Assembly (NCBI GenBank): GCA_900545315.1
Contig: UQYM01000014.1
Coordinates: 1-61,824, forward strand
DNA: 61,824 nt
DNA from: an uncultured Alistipes sp.
GTDB taxonomy: Bacteria > Bacteroidota > Bacteroidia > Bacteroidales > Rikenellaceae
Direction of reading: 5' to 3'
Position 1 is the first letter of the stretch. Each line of letters begins with the position of its first letter. The translations under genes were made by a program, and so were the position numbers. Positions 34,084 to 42,243 of this stretch are shown here, piece after piece. The notes under the pieces were generated by a model. It searched no databases. It was not told where the DNA came from and saw only the letters and a program-made list of their open reading frames with translations.

Positions 34084-35157
34084 ATGTCGAACCACAAGGC
34101 CGGAGGCGGCCCCTTGAGCAAAATCAAGATTGGCAATGCCATCTACCCGATCCTGATCGGCCTGGCCGTTGTGGGGTGGATGTTGTGGCGGGATTTTAAT
34201 CCCGAAGTCTTCGCCAATATCACCTTCTCGTGGACAACCGTCGGATGGCTGTTTTTAGCGGTGCTGTTCATGTTTGGCCGGGATATAGGCTACATCATCC
34301 GTATCCGGGTCTTGAGCGGAGGCGAATTGTCGTGGTTGCAGGCCTTTCGGGTCATCATGCTGTGGGAGTTTACCTCGGCCATCACCCCGTCGGCAGTGGG
34401 TGGTACCAGTGTAGCCATCATCTACGTTCACAAAGAGGGCATCAGTGTCGGACGCAGTTCGGCAATCGTCATGCTCACCTCCTTTCTCGATGAGATTTAC
34501 TTTATCGTGATGTTCCCGTTGCTGGTGCTGATTGTCGGGGTGGATCGACTTTTCGATATTGCTCAGCATGGAGGAGTTATTGCCCAAGGTCTGATGACCT
34601 TCGTACTGATCGGATATGCACTTAAATTCGCTTTTGTCTGCGTGCTCTCGTATGGCCTGTTTGTAAATCCACGCGGATTGAAATGGCTCCTGTTGAAGAT
34701 CTTTAAGATGCGTTGGTTGCGGCGCTGGTATCGGGCCGTCGAACGGGTCGGAACCGACATTGTCCTCTCCTCGCATGAGATTAAACGGGCCGGTTGGCGC
34801 TTTTGGTTGAAGGCTGTCTCCTTGACCTTCCTCTCATGGAGTTCCCGCTATTTGGTGGCCAATGCGTTGATTATGGCATTCTTTGCCGTCAGTGATCAAT
34901 TCCTGTTGTTTGCCCGTCAGCTGGTGATGTGGATCATGATGTTGGTGATGCCGACCCCGGGTGGAAGCGGTTTTGCTGAATATGTCTTTTCAACCTATTG
35001 CAGCGATCTGATCGAGGTACCTGCGGCTATGCAGCTCGGAGCGGCTGCACTGATCGCTGTACTGTGGCGTTTGATCACCTATTACCCCTACCTGATCGCT
35101 GGAGCCATTATTTTCCCGCGTTGGATCAAACAAAAGTTCGGCCGAAACAAAATTTAA
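34084..35157 (+). CDS. YbhN/lysylphosphatidylglycerol-synthase-like membrane protein
   Basis: 357 residues from ATG 34084; an alternative upstream start at 34003 would read through the G9 tract and is rejected. About eight hydrophobic helices match the LPG_synthase_TM family: LSGGELSWLQAFRVIMLWEFTSAITPSAVGGTSVAI and VMPTPGGSGFAEYVFSTYC carry its typical Pro/Gly motifs. The C-terminal synthase domain of true MprF is absent. Members are thought to flip or bind lipids in the inner membrane. The M23 peptidase gene begins 102 bases downstream on the same strand. Confidence 0.9.
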   Translation: MSNHKAGGGPLSKIKIGNAIYPILIGLAVVGWMLWRDFNPEVFANITFSWTTVGWLFLAVLFMFGRDIGYIIRIRVLSGGELSWLQAFRVIMLWEFTSAITPSAVGGTSVAIIYVHKEGISVGRSSAIVMLTSFLDEIYFIVMFPLLVLIVGVDRLFDIAQHGGVIAQGLMTFVLIGYALKFAFVCVLSYGLFVNPRGLKWLLLKIFKMRWLRRWYRAVERVGTDIVLSSHEIKRAGWRFWLKAVSLTFLSWSSRYLVANALIMAFFAVSDQFLLFARQLVMWIMMLVMPTPGGSGFAEYVFSTYCSDLIEVPAAMQLGAAALIAVLWRLITYYPYLIAGAIIFPRWIKQKFGRNKI

Positions 35158-35259
35158 TGGCTCATTCTGCGTTTTAATTTAAATAGGTGTTGATAAAAAA
35201 ATAATAAGTACTCGATCTGGTGTGCCATTTTTTGCAGAAGGACGAGTATTTTTACTGAT

Positions 35260-36615
35260 ATGAAGATTTCGCGTAAAGTTTGGGTGTCCGCTACGGTCGG
35301 ACTGGTAGTGATTGCGGGGGTGGTCGTGTGGCTTGTGTGCCGAGACGTCCGCGTGCCCGACGAAGAGATTGTAGTCGAAGAGGAACCGGTTGAACTGCTT
35401 TACGGCATTCCCAAAGATCAATACAATATCAGCGAAGGGGAATTTGTCAGCGGCGAGACGATCGGAGCCCTGTTGGGCAAATATGGTATCGGAGCGGCAA
35501 AAGTCGATTCGATTGCCCGTGCTGCAGAACCGGTTTTCAGTATGCGTAATCTGCGGGCTGGACACCCCTATGTGATTTTCCAAACGCGCGATTCCATTGC
35601 ACCCAAGCTGGCCTATTTTGTGTATGAAGCTTCTGATATCGATTATTTGGTGATCGATTTGACAGACAGTATCCGTGTGTATAAAGCCGAAAAAGAGGTG
35701 ACGGTGGAACGCCGCAAAGGAACCGCAACCATCACCTCTTCGTTGTGGAATAGTATGCTGGCCAACGATATGAGCCCGGCATTAGCCATGGAACTTTCCG
35801 ATATTTATGCCTGGAGTATCGACTTCTTCGCTCTGCAGCCAAATGATAAATTTACCGTGATCTATGAGCAGCGTTATGTCGATACTACTGAGGTGGGCTT
35901 CGGTAAAATCTGGGGCGCACGCTTCGAACATGATGGCAAAGTCTATTATGCCATTCCCTTTGTGCAGAACGGTAAAATGGATTATTGGGACGAAAAGGGC
36001 AACAGTTTGCGCAAAGCGCTGTTGAAGGCTCCGTTGAAATATTCGCGTATCAGTTCGCGTTTCTCCAATTCACGTCTCCACCCGGTGTTGCGTATTCGTC
36101 GTCCGCACCATGGTGTCGATTATGCAGCACCTTCGGGAACGCCGGTTTATGCCATCGGTGATGGCGTGGTGATCTATAAAGGTTGGAGCGGAGGCGGTGG
36201 AAATACGCTGAAGATCAAACATAACGTTGGCTCATTGACCTCGGGCTATCTGCACTTGAGGGCTTATGCCAAAGGAATTTCTAAGGGTACTCGTGTGAAA
36301 CAGGGAGATCTGATCGGTTATGTAGGGGCGACGGGTTTGGCTACTGGACCGCATCTGGACTTCCGCATCTGGCGGGGTTCGACTCCGATCGATCCGCTGA
36401 AGGTACCATCCGAGCCGGCCGAACCGATCAAAAAAGAGAATCTCGCAGCGTTTGAAAAAGTTAAGGCGCGTATCCTGGCCGAGTTGGATGGCCAGATTGC
36501 CGACAGCTTGAAATTGACCTCAACCGAATTTGATTCGTTATGCAATCCTGTTCAGACGCCGGTAGCAGCACCCCAGAGTGCGCAGAAACCGCAACAATCG
36601 ACCGCCAAGAAATAG
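35260..36615 (+). CDS. Membrane-anchored M23 (LytM) metallopeptidase
   Basis: 451 residues. An N-terminal membrane anchor (VWVSATVGLVVIAGVVVWLVC) is followed by an OapA-like/LysM-like region (about 40-230). The M23 domain has zinc ligands in RPHHGVDYAAPSGTPV and GPHLDFRIW and an active-site YLHL. A Pro/Gln/Ala-rich tail ends the protein. It should cut peptidoglycan cross-bridges in the periplasm during growth or division. The YhbP-like gene begins inside its 3' end, overlapping it by 76 bases in another frame. Confidence 0.93.
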   Translation: MKISRKVWVSATVGLVVIAGVVVWLVCRDVRVPDEEIVVEEEPVELLYGIPKDQYNISEGEFVSGETIGALLGKYGIGAAKVDSIARAAEPVFSMRNLRAGHPYVIFQTRDSIAPKLAYFVYEASDIDYLVIDLTDSIRVYKAEKEVTVERRKGTATITSSLWNSMLANDMSPALAMELSDIYAWSIDFFALQPNDKFTVIYEQRYVDTTEVGFGKIWGARFEHDGKVYYAIPFVQNGKMDYWDEKGNSLRKALLKAPLKYSRISSRFSNSRLHPVLRIRRPHHGVDYAAPSGTPVYAIGDGVVIYKGWSGGGGNTLKIKHNVGSLTSGYLHLRAYAKGISKGTRVKQGDLIGYVGATGLATGPHLDFRIWRGSTPIDPLKVPSEPAEPIKKENLAAFEKVKARILAELDGQIADSLKLTSTEFDSLCNPVQTPVAAPQSAQKPQQSTAKK

Positions 36616-37064
36616 AGCCTGTCGATCCGCGTATTGTTGGGTTTATCAAGCGCCACCATGTGCTGACACTGGCCACTACGGTTGATGATGAACCCCACTG
36701 TTCGTCGCTTTTTTATGCCTATCTGCCCCAACGGAATCTGTTTGCAGTCACCTCGTCTGATAAGACCTGGCATGTGGAACAGTTGCGGCACAACGCTCGT
36801 GTGGCTGCGGCCGTAGTGTTGGAGACCAAACTGGTGGGCAAGATCCAGGGCTTGCAGATCCGGGGCCGGATGTATCGACCGGTTGGGGAGGAGTCTGCTG
36901 CTGCGAAAAAGGCCTATCTGTTACGGTTCCCCTATGCGGCTGTGATGGATCCCGATATGTGGGTCATTGCACCTGATTATTTGAAACTGACCGATAACCG
37001 GCTCGGCTTCGGAACCAAATTGTTGTGGGAGGCGTCGCCTGTAAAATCAGACCAGACAAAATGA
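36540..37064 (+). CDS. YhbP-like pyridoxamine-5'-phosphate-oxidase-family protein
   Basis: 174 residues. The core is recognisable: IVGFIKRHHVLTLATTVDDEPHCSSLFYAYLPQRNLFAVTS, KTWHVEQLRHNARVAAAVV, IQGLQIRGRMYRPV. It is a small split-barrel, probably FMN- or F420-like cofactor-binding protein of unknown reaction. The ATG at 36540 makes it overlap the M23 gene by 76 bases. No later ATG lies before the conserved core, so either this long overlap is real or a non-ATG start (for example ATT/GTT near 36630) is used. Its stop overlaps the next start as ATGA. Confidence 0.82.
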   Translation: MQSCSDAGSSTPECAETATIDRQEIEPVDPRIVGFIKRHHVLTLATTVDDEPHCSSLFYAYLPQRNLFAVTSSDKTWHVEQLRHNARVAAAVVLETKLVGKIQGLQIRGRMYRPVGEESAAAKKAYLLRFPYAAVMDPDMWVIAPDYLKLTDNRLGFGTKLLWEASPVKSDQTK

Positions 37065-38134
37065 ACAAAACCATAAAGCTCCCGACGGAGTGTGTAAAAC
37101 CTGACGTACGGAAATTAACCGATAAACGAATTGCCGTAACCGGAGGAACAGGGATGGTGGGCAGCCATTTGGTGGCTGAGCTGTTGAAGTTGGGGTGTCG
37201 GGTGAAGTTACTCGTGCGTCCGGGCGGTAGTTGCAGCCAGTTGGAAAAGTGTTTGCAACAGCAGCAGGCAGCACAGTTCGCCGACCAGATAGAGCGTTGC
37301 GAAGTGCCGTTGAATAATCCGTTGGAACTGGGCGAGGCGTTGCAAAATATCGATGTGGTTTTTAATTGCGCCGCACGCGTATCTTTTGATGCCGAAGAGA
37401 GTGAGCAGATTATCGTCTCCAATACGGAGATTGCTACACAGGTGGCGCTTGCCTGTCTCGAAAACCATGTCGGGCTGCTGGTTCATGTCAGCTCGGTCGC
37501 TACGCTCGGCTCTCCCAAACCGGGCTGTGATGAGGTCACCGAATCGTGCGAACTCACCTCGCTCAAAGAGCGCTCACCGTATAGTGTCAGCAAGTTTTTT
37601 GCAGAGAATGCGGTGCGCCGTGCAGCGTTGCGTGGGTTACGTACCGCCGTAGTCAATCCTTCGGTTATCTTGGGTGAGGGAGATTGGAGCCGTGGAAGCG
37701 GTTTGTTGATTGCAACGCTGGTCTCAAAAGGGACACCCGCCTATCCGTCCGGTGTGATGGGGTATGTCGATGTGCGGGATGTGGTGCAGGCGATGTTACT
37801 GCTGGCGGTTTGTGACGGGGCGATCGGCAAACGGTTCATCCTCTCCGGAGGAAACCTCTCCTACAAAGAGCTCTTTACCTTGGTTGCAAAAGCGGTCGGA
37901 CGCCGACCACCGTTGATTCCGGTCGGCAGTGGTGCCCTGCACACCTTTGCCCATCTCCAAAAACTGTTCGGAGCCGAACAGCTGAATGATACGTTGATCC
38001 ATGTGGCTATTGATCAGGTGCGTTACGATGGATCGGCCGTGTGTCGTCTGACCGGTATGCACTATACACCGCTCGAGGAGACGATCGATAGGGTGGTGAA
38101 ACAATACCTGCAGGATCGAATCGAGAAAAAATAA
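37061..38134 (+). CDS. NAD-dependent epimerase/dehydratase, 3-beta-HSD-like
   Basis: 357 residues from ATG 37061, which overlaps the upstream stop by four bases (ATGA), a coupled start. The Rossmann loop is AVTGGTGMVGSHLV, followed by NCAARVSF, the catalytic Ser in HVSSVATLG, and Tyr/Lys in YSVSKFFAE. VNPSVILGEGDW and GVMGYVDVRDV are typical of the extended SDR family that includes dihydroflavonol reductases and 3-beta-hydroxysteroid dehydrogenase-like proteins. The reaction is unknown. It is not in the steroid gene run, and the similarity in name is no proof of steroid activity. ispD follows 19 bases downstream. Confidence 0.88.
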   Translation: MNKTIKLPTECVKPDVRKLTDKRIAVTGGTGMVGSHLVAELLKLGCRVKLLVRPGGSCSQLEKCLQQQQAAQFADQIERCEVPLNNPLELGEALQNIDVVFNCAARVSFDAEESEQIIVSNTEIATQVALACLENHVGLLVHVSSVATLGSPKPGCDEVTESCELTSLKERSPYSVSKFFAENAVRRAALRGLRTAVVNPSVILGEGDWSRGSGLLIATLVSKGTPAYPSGVMGYVDVRDVVQAMLLLAVCDGAIGKRFILSGGNLSYKELFTLVAKAVGRRPPLIPVGSGALHTFAHLQKLFGAEQLNDTLIHVAIDQVRYDGSAVCRLTGMHYTPLEETIDRVVKQYLQDRIEKK

Positions 38135-38153
38135 GCATTCCTAACTTACAACC

Positions 38154-38840
38154 ATGAAACAGGTAGCTGTCATCATTGTGGCCGGCGGAAAGGGCGAACG
38201 GATGGGAACAACGTTACCCAAGCAGTTTTTGCCGTTGGCCGGACGTCCCATACTGATGCATACCATAGAGCGTTTTGCAACTGCTCTGCCCGGTTGTCGG
38301 ATTGTGGTGGTGTTGCCTCACGATCGGCAAGCCTTTTGGCAGACGTTGTGTGCTGAGCATGGTTTTGCATTGACACATCGGGTATGCGATGGTGGTGCAA
38401 CGCGTTTTGAATCGGTCCGAAACGGCTTGGCCGAAATTGGTGACGCTGAAGTGATCGCAGTACATGACGGTGTGCGTCCATTGGTCTCCCCTGAACTGAT
38501 CAGACGGGTGGTTGAGGTAGCCGAGCAGTCTGGTGCAGCCATTCCGGTGGTGTTGCCGAACGATTCGTTACGGGAGATGGAACCAGAAGGAGGAAGTCGG
38601 ATTGTGGATCGCAGCCGTTATCGTATGGTGCAGACTCCGCAAGTGTTTCTCCGCTCGGTGCTGTTGGCGGCCTACCGTCAACCCTACAACACGGCCTTTA
38701 CCGATGACGCCAGTGTGGTGGAATATGCCGGAGGATCTATCACGCTGTGTGAAGGCGACTATGCCAATATCAAGATTACGACCCCGACCGATTGCCTGAT
38801 TGCCGAGGCGTTCATGAAACAACAAGGTGAAAATTTGTGA
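38154..38840 (+). CDS. ispD: 2-C-methyl-D-erythritol 4-phosphate cytidylyltransferase IspD
   Basis: 228 residues, normal size. The CTP-binding start is VIIVAGGKGERMGTTLPKQF; then RFESVRNGL, VHDGVRPLVS and QTPQVF, with Asp/Lys near the end (DDASVVEYAG, NIKITTPTD). It makes CDP-methylerythritol in the MEP pathway of isoprenoid synthesis, which supplies substrate for the prenyl synthase encoded at 31297. It is the last gene of a plus-strand run beginning with the flippase-like or M23 gene and ends at a shared terminator. Confidence 0.96.
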   Translation: MKQVAVIIVAGGKGERMGTTLPKQFLPLAGRPILMHTIERFATALPGCRIVVVLPHDRQAFWQTLCAEHGFALTHRVCDGGATRFESVRNGLAEIGDAEVIAVHDGVRPLVSPELIRRVVEVAEQSGAAIPVVLPNDSLREMEPEGGSRIVDRSRYRMVQTPQVFLRSVLLAAYRQPYNTAFTDDASVVEYAGGSITLCEGDYANIKITTPTDCLIAEAFMKQQGENL

Positions 38841-38921
38841 AGGGATTGAAACCGCCACGTTCTGTACGATCTGTATCGAAGAAGAATGTCGGCGAACGGC
38901 CTGCTAAAAAGCCAATTGATC

Positions 38922-38972
38922 AATAAAAAAAGAGGAGCAGCGAATCACTATTTCGCTGCTCCTCATCTTTTT
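38922..38972. terminator. Bidirectional terminator between ispD and the lactonase-like gene
   Basis: A perfect 13-bp inverted repeat GAGGAGCAGCGAA / TTCGCTGCTCCTC (38932-38964) has an A run on its left and a T run on its right, so it can stop transcripts from both convergent genes. Confidence 0.9.
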
Positions 38973-39021
38973 TACTAACCCAAAGGAGGAAAACCTCTTT
39001 TGTTATTGGTGTGTAGGGAGG

Positions 39022-39858
39022 TTAGAATTTGGCCGGTTGGTGCATACCTGCCATCACTAAGTTGTTCTGTTTGGCGTACTCCAAATAGTGTTTGCGGGTG
39101 CGGACAGCTGCTTCCGGATCCATGTCGTATGCTGCGCAGTACTCCGGATGGAGCAATTGCAACGCTGCACCATGAACCAAATCACCGACAATCAGGAACT
39201 GACCAGCCTGATATACCGTATGGCCCGGGGTGTGGCCGATGGCCTCCATCGTTACAACGTTAGAGGGCAATGTGTCTCCAAATTCGAACAGATGCAACCG
39301 ATCCTGATAGGCTGCCATGGTCCGAACAACCTGTGCTTTGTCGGCTTCGGGCATGGCCATCCAACCGTCGTATTCGGCTTTGGAGGCATAGACCTCGGCC
39401 TTCGGGAAGACCACCGTATCACCCTTCATCATGCCGCCGATGTGGTCGCCATGGAAGTGGGTGAGGTAGATGTAATCGATATCGGCTGGAGATACACCTG
39501 CGGCGGTCAATCCGGCAAGCAGGCGGCTATCCGGAGCTCCCATACCGGTGTCAAACAGAATATATTTGCCGTCGGTCTTCAACAAGAAGGCGCTGATCGA
39601 TGCCAGCACACCCTTTTGAATGCCCAGGCTATCAATTAAGGATTGTGGAAGCTCTCCAAACAGACTCAGGGGCATCAGGTGCTCTTTGGCATTGTCCCGA
39701 ATCCATACCAGCTGTAAACTGTCCTTTACAGTGGTGTCGGTAGTGACGAAAGGCATCGCCTCTTGCGCGGTTGTTGCCTCTTTTTTGGTGGTATTGCCGC
39801 AACTGCCCAGCAGCAATGCCAAAACGACACCGGCCAATAGATACTTTGTTTTTTTCAT
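39022..39858 (-). CDS. Metallo-beta-lactamase-fold hydrolase, lipoprotein
   Basis: 278 residues. A lipoprotein signal (LAGVVLALLLGSC, Cys20) is followed by a beta-lactamase-like metal site: LTHFHGDHIGG (HxHxDH), IGHTPGHT, VGDLVHG and the last His in MAGMHQPAKF. It resembles lactonase and broad MBL hydrolase families. The substrate is unknown, and beta-lactam resistance is not implied. It would work in the periplasm, lipid-anchored. A -7 box on the minus strand (TACTTTTG, 39897-39890) lies 32 bases upstream. Confidence 0.92.
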   Translation of the reverse strand: MKKTKYLLAGVVLALLLGSCGNTTKKEATTAQEAMPFVTTDTTVKDSLQLVWIRDNAKEHLMPLSLFGELPQSLIDSLGIQKGVLASISAFLLKTDGKYILFDTGMGAPDSRLLAGLTAAGVSPADIDYIYLTHFHGDHIGGMMKGDTVVFPKAEVYASKAEYDGWMAMPEADKAQVVRTMAAYQDRLHLFEFGDTLPSNVVTMEAIGHTPGHTVYQAGQFLIVGDLVHGAALQLLHPEYCAAYDMDPEAAVRTRKHYLEYAKQNNLVMAGMHQPAKF

Positions 39859-40177
39859 GGCTTTAAAGTTTAATGTTGTCGTTTCGCCGCAAAAGTAATA
39901 AAAATCGTTCGGTTGTCGATAACCTCTTCAAATTACAGCCAGATCTGAGATCCTGGGGTGTGGTCGACTCCTGTCCGGATCGTGCAACCACCAATTGAAC
40001 TGGCACGTAATAAATCGTGACAAACCTTTTTTGGTGGAAATCTGTATCTTGTTCAGCATCTATGTTTTGCTGTCGGCCCAATCAGATGGTGATTTCCTGA
40101 CTATTTAATCTGAGGACTAAAAAAGTTCCGGGTAAGACATTGCTGAGGATAGGTAGCTGACAGTGTTTGTACGCTGG
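39859..40177. other. Intergenic region with a -7 box, otherwise empty
   Basis: 319 bases. TACTTTTG on the minus strand at 39897-39890 fits the -7 element for the MBL-fold gene. No terminator hairpin for the carboxylase operon could be found. No gene is seen. Confidence 0.4.
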
Positions 40178-41710
40178 TTATAACGGCATGTTCCCATGCT
40201 TTTTGTGGGGATTGCTGCGGATCTTGTTGTGGGTTATCTCCAGCGCCTGAATCAGTTTGAAACGGGTCTGCCGGGGCAGAATGATCTCGTCAATATATCC
40301 GTTTTCAGCGGCTTGATACGGGTTGGCAAAATTGGTCGTGTACTCTTTCAGTGCTTCGGCTTTTTGTGTTGCGTCAGCGTTTCGGTAGAGAATATTGACC
40401 GCTCCTTGTGCACCCATAACGGCAATCTCAGCCGTGGGGTAGGCCAGATTGACATCGGATCCGGTCTGCTTGCTCGACATCACGATATAGGCCCCTCCGT
40501 AAGCCTTGCGAAGAATCAGCGTAATTTTAGGCACCGTCGCTTCGACATAGGCATAGACGATTTTGGCCCCGTGGCGGATGATCCCGTTGTGCTCCTGGAC
40601 GCAGCCCGGCAGGAACCCCGGAACATCTTCCAATGTAATGATCGGAATGTTGAAGCAGTCGCAGAATCGAATGAAACGGGCAGCCTTATCCGAAGCGTCG
40701 ATATCGAGCACTCCGGCTAGATAAGCGGGTTGGTTGGCGACGATGCCTGCCGTTTTGCCTCCCAAGCGTACAAACCCGATAACGACGTTCTTGGCAAAGT
40801 GGGGCATGATCTCGAAAAAGTAGTGATCATCGGCCACCGACTCGATCAACTCTTTCACATCATAGGGAAGGTTAGGATCGGCCGGAATTAGCGTTTCGAG
40901 TCGTTCATCTTCCCGATAGATGTCGTCCAGGCAGGGGCGTGTCGGAGCATCCTCAAGATTGTTGGCGGGCAAAAAACTCAACAGCTCCCGAATGCCCATC
41001 AGCACCTCCTCTTCAGTCGAACCCATGAAGTGGGCCACCCCGCTTTTGCTGTTGTGGGTATAGGCCCCTCCGAGCTCCTCTTTCGACACCTCTTCGTGCG
41101 TCACGGCTTTGACAACATCGGGGCCTGTGACAAACATGTGGCTCTTTTCTTGGACCATAAAGATGAAATCGGTCAGGGCAGGGGAGTAGCATGCTCCTCC
41201 GGCACACGGGCCGAGAATGGCGGAGATTTGCGGAATGACTCCGGAAGCAATGGTATTCTGAAAGAAGATGTTGGCATATCCGGTCAGGCTGTCCACCCCC
41301 TCCTGGATGCGGGCCCCGCCCGAATCGTTCAGGGCGATGATGGGTGCTCCGTTTTTCAGAGCCATCGTTTGTACTTTGACAATCTTTCCGGCATTGGTGA
41401 TACTCAGCGAACCTCCGAAAACGGTAAAGTCATAGGCATATACGTAAACCGGACGACCGTCAATTTTACCATATCCCGAGACAATGCCATCGCCGGGTAC
41501 TTTGTGCTGTTGCATCTCGTAATGGGTGCAGCGGTGTGTGACAAATTTGTCGAATTCAACAAAGGTGCCTTGATCGAGTAGTAGTTCGATCCGTTCCCGG
41601 GCTGTCATACGACCGGCTTTGTGCAGTTTTTCTATTTTGTCGGTCCCGCCTCCTGCCTCTGCAGCCTGATTGCGACGGGTAAACTCTTCGTATGCTGGAT
41701 GATTATTCAT
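40178..41710 (-). CDS. Acyl-CoA carboxylase carboxyltransferase subunit (propionyl-CoA carboxylase beta type)
   Basis: 510 residues from ATG 41710, which overlaps the biotin-carrier stop by eight bases. Crotonase-fold carboxyltransferase halves: RMTARERIELLLDQGTFVE, GGSLSITNAGKIVKV, NDSGGARIQEGVDSL, GPCAGGACYSPALTDF; then ITLEDVPGFLPGCVQEHNGI and KAYGGAYIVMSSKQTGSD. It transfers carboxylate from biotin to propionyl-CoA, giving methylmalonyl-CoA; the same family includes the alpha subunit of sodium-pumping methylmalonyl-CoA decarboxylase. Presence of a biotin carboxylase in the same operon favours the ATP-dependent carboxylase. Confidence 0.94.
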   Translation of the reverse strand: MNNHPAYEEFTRRNQAAEAGGGTDKIEKLHKAGRMTARERIELLLDQGTFVEFDKFVTHRCTHYEMQQHKVPGDGIVSGYGKIDGRPVYVYAYDFTVFGGSLSITNAGKIVKVQTMALKNGAPIIALNDSGGARIQEGVDSLTGYANIFFQNTIASGVIPQISAILGPCAGGACYSPALTDFIFMVQEKSHMFVTGPDVVKAVTHEEVSKEELGGAYTHNSKSGVAHFMGSTEEEVLMGIRELLSFLPANNLEDAPTRPCLDDIYREDERLETLIPADPNLPYDVKELIESVADDHYFFEIMPHFAKNVVIGFVRLGGKTAGIVANQPAYLAGVLDIDASDKAARFIRFCDCFNIPIITLEDVPGFLPGCVQEHNGIIRHGAKIVYAYVEATVPKITLILRKAYGGAYIVMSSKQTGSDVNLAYPTAEIAVMGAQGAVNILYRNADATQKAEALKEYTTNFANPYQAAENGYIDEIILPRQTRFKLIQALEITHNKIRSNPHKKHGNMPL

Positions 41711-42230
41711 GATCTTTTGCGTTAGTTTCTGTTTCAAGTTTGACAAGCATCTGCCCCGATGCAACCGAATCCCCCTCCGAAACCAATATTTCGCGTACGG
41801 TGCAATCGCCCACTACGTTCAGATTGCTCTGCATCTTCATGGCTTCGAAGACAATGAGTGTCTGCCCCTCGTGGAGCTGGTCCCCCGGGCTGACCAATAT
41901 CTTGACGATCTTTCCGGGCATCGGGGCAACAATCGTATCCTCCTGGCGCAGCTCATCTTTTCGGCGTGAGCGCATGTATTTCTCCAGGGTATCGACCACC
42001 TCGATTTTGTAGGTGTTGAACCCTTGGCTGACGGTGTAGCTACGGCCGTTGTCCGAGCGGGTCAATTCCATGTCGAACGAATGCCCGTTGTGAATCAACG
42101 AACAGATGCCATTGTCGGCAATAACCATATTTACTTCATAGATGCGATCATCGACACGGATGCGTACAAGATTGTTTTCTTTGCTGAGTAGTTGGATCTG
42201 GGCGGTTCGTTCCCCAATATTCATTTCCAT
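41703..42230 (-). CDS. Biotin carboxyl carrier protein of the acyl-CoA carboxylase
   Basis: 175 residues. A short N-terminal region (about 1-95) is followed by the biotinyl domain: IVAPMPGKIVKILVSPGDQ, EGQTLIVFEAMKMQSNL with the biotin-acceptor Lys132 in EAMKM, VSEGDSVASGQMLVKL. It swings the carboxylated biotin between the biotin carboxylase and the carboxyltransferase. It lies 13 bases after the biotin carboxylase gene and overlaps the carboxyltransferase gene by eight bases, so the three subunits are made from one message. Confidence 0.94.
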   Translation of the reverse strand: MEMNIGERTAQIQLLSKENNLVRIRVDDRIYEVNMVIADNGICSLIHNGHSFDMELTRSDNGRSYTVSQGFNTYKIEVVDTLEKYMRSRRKDELRQEDTIVAPMPGKIVKILVSPGDQLHEGQTLIVFEAMKMQSNLNVVGDCTVREILVSEGDSVASGQMLVKLETETNAKDHE

Positions 42231-42243
42231 AGCTTTCTCCAGT

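Noticed and set aside
37061..38134. 3-beta-HSD-like epimerase as part of the steroid pathway
   Set aside because: It is 11 kb away, coupled to YhbP-like and ispD genes; the extended-SDR family covers many substrates.
39022..39858. Beta-lactamase / antibiotic resistance call
   Set aside because: The metallo-beta-lactamase fold is shared by many hydrolases; nothing specific for beta-lactams is seen.
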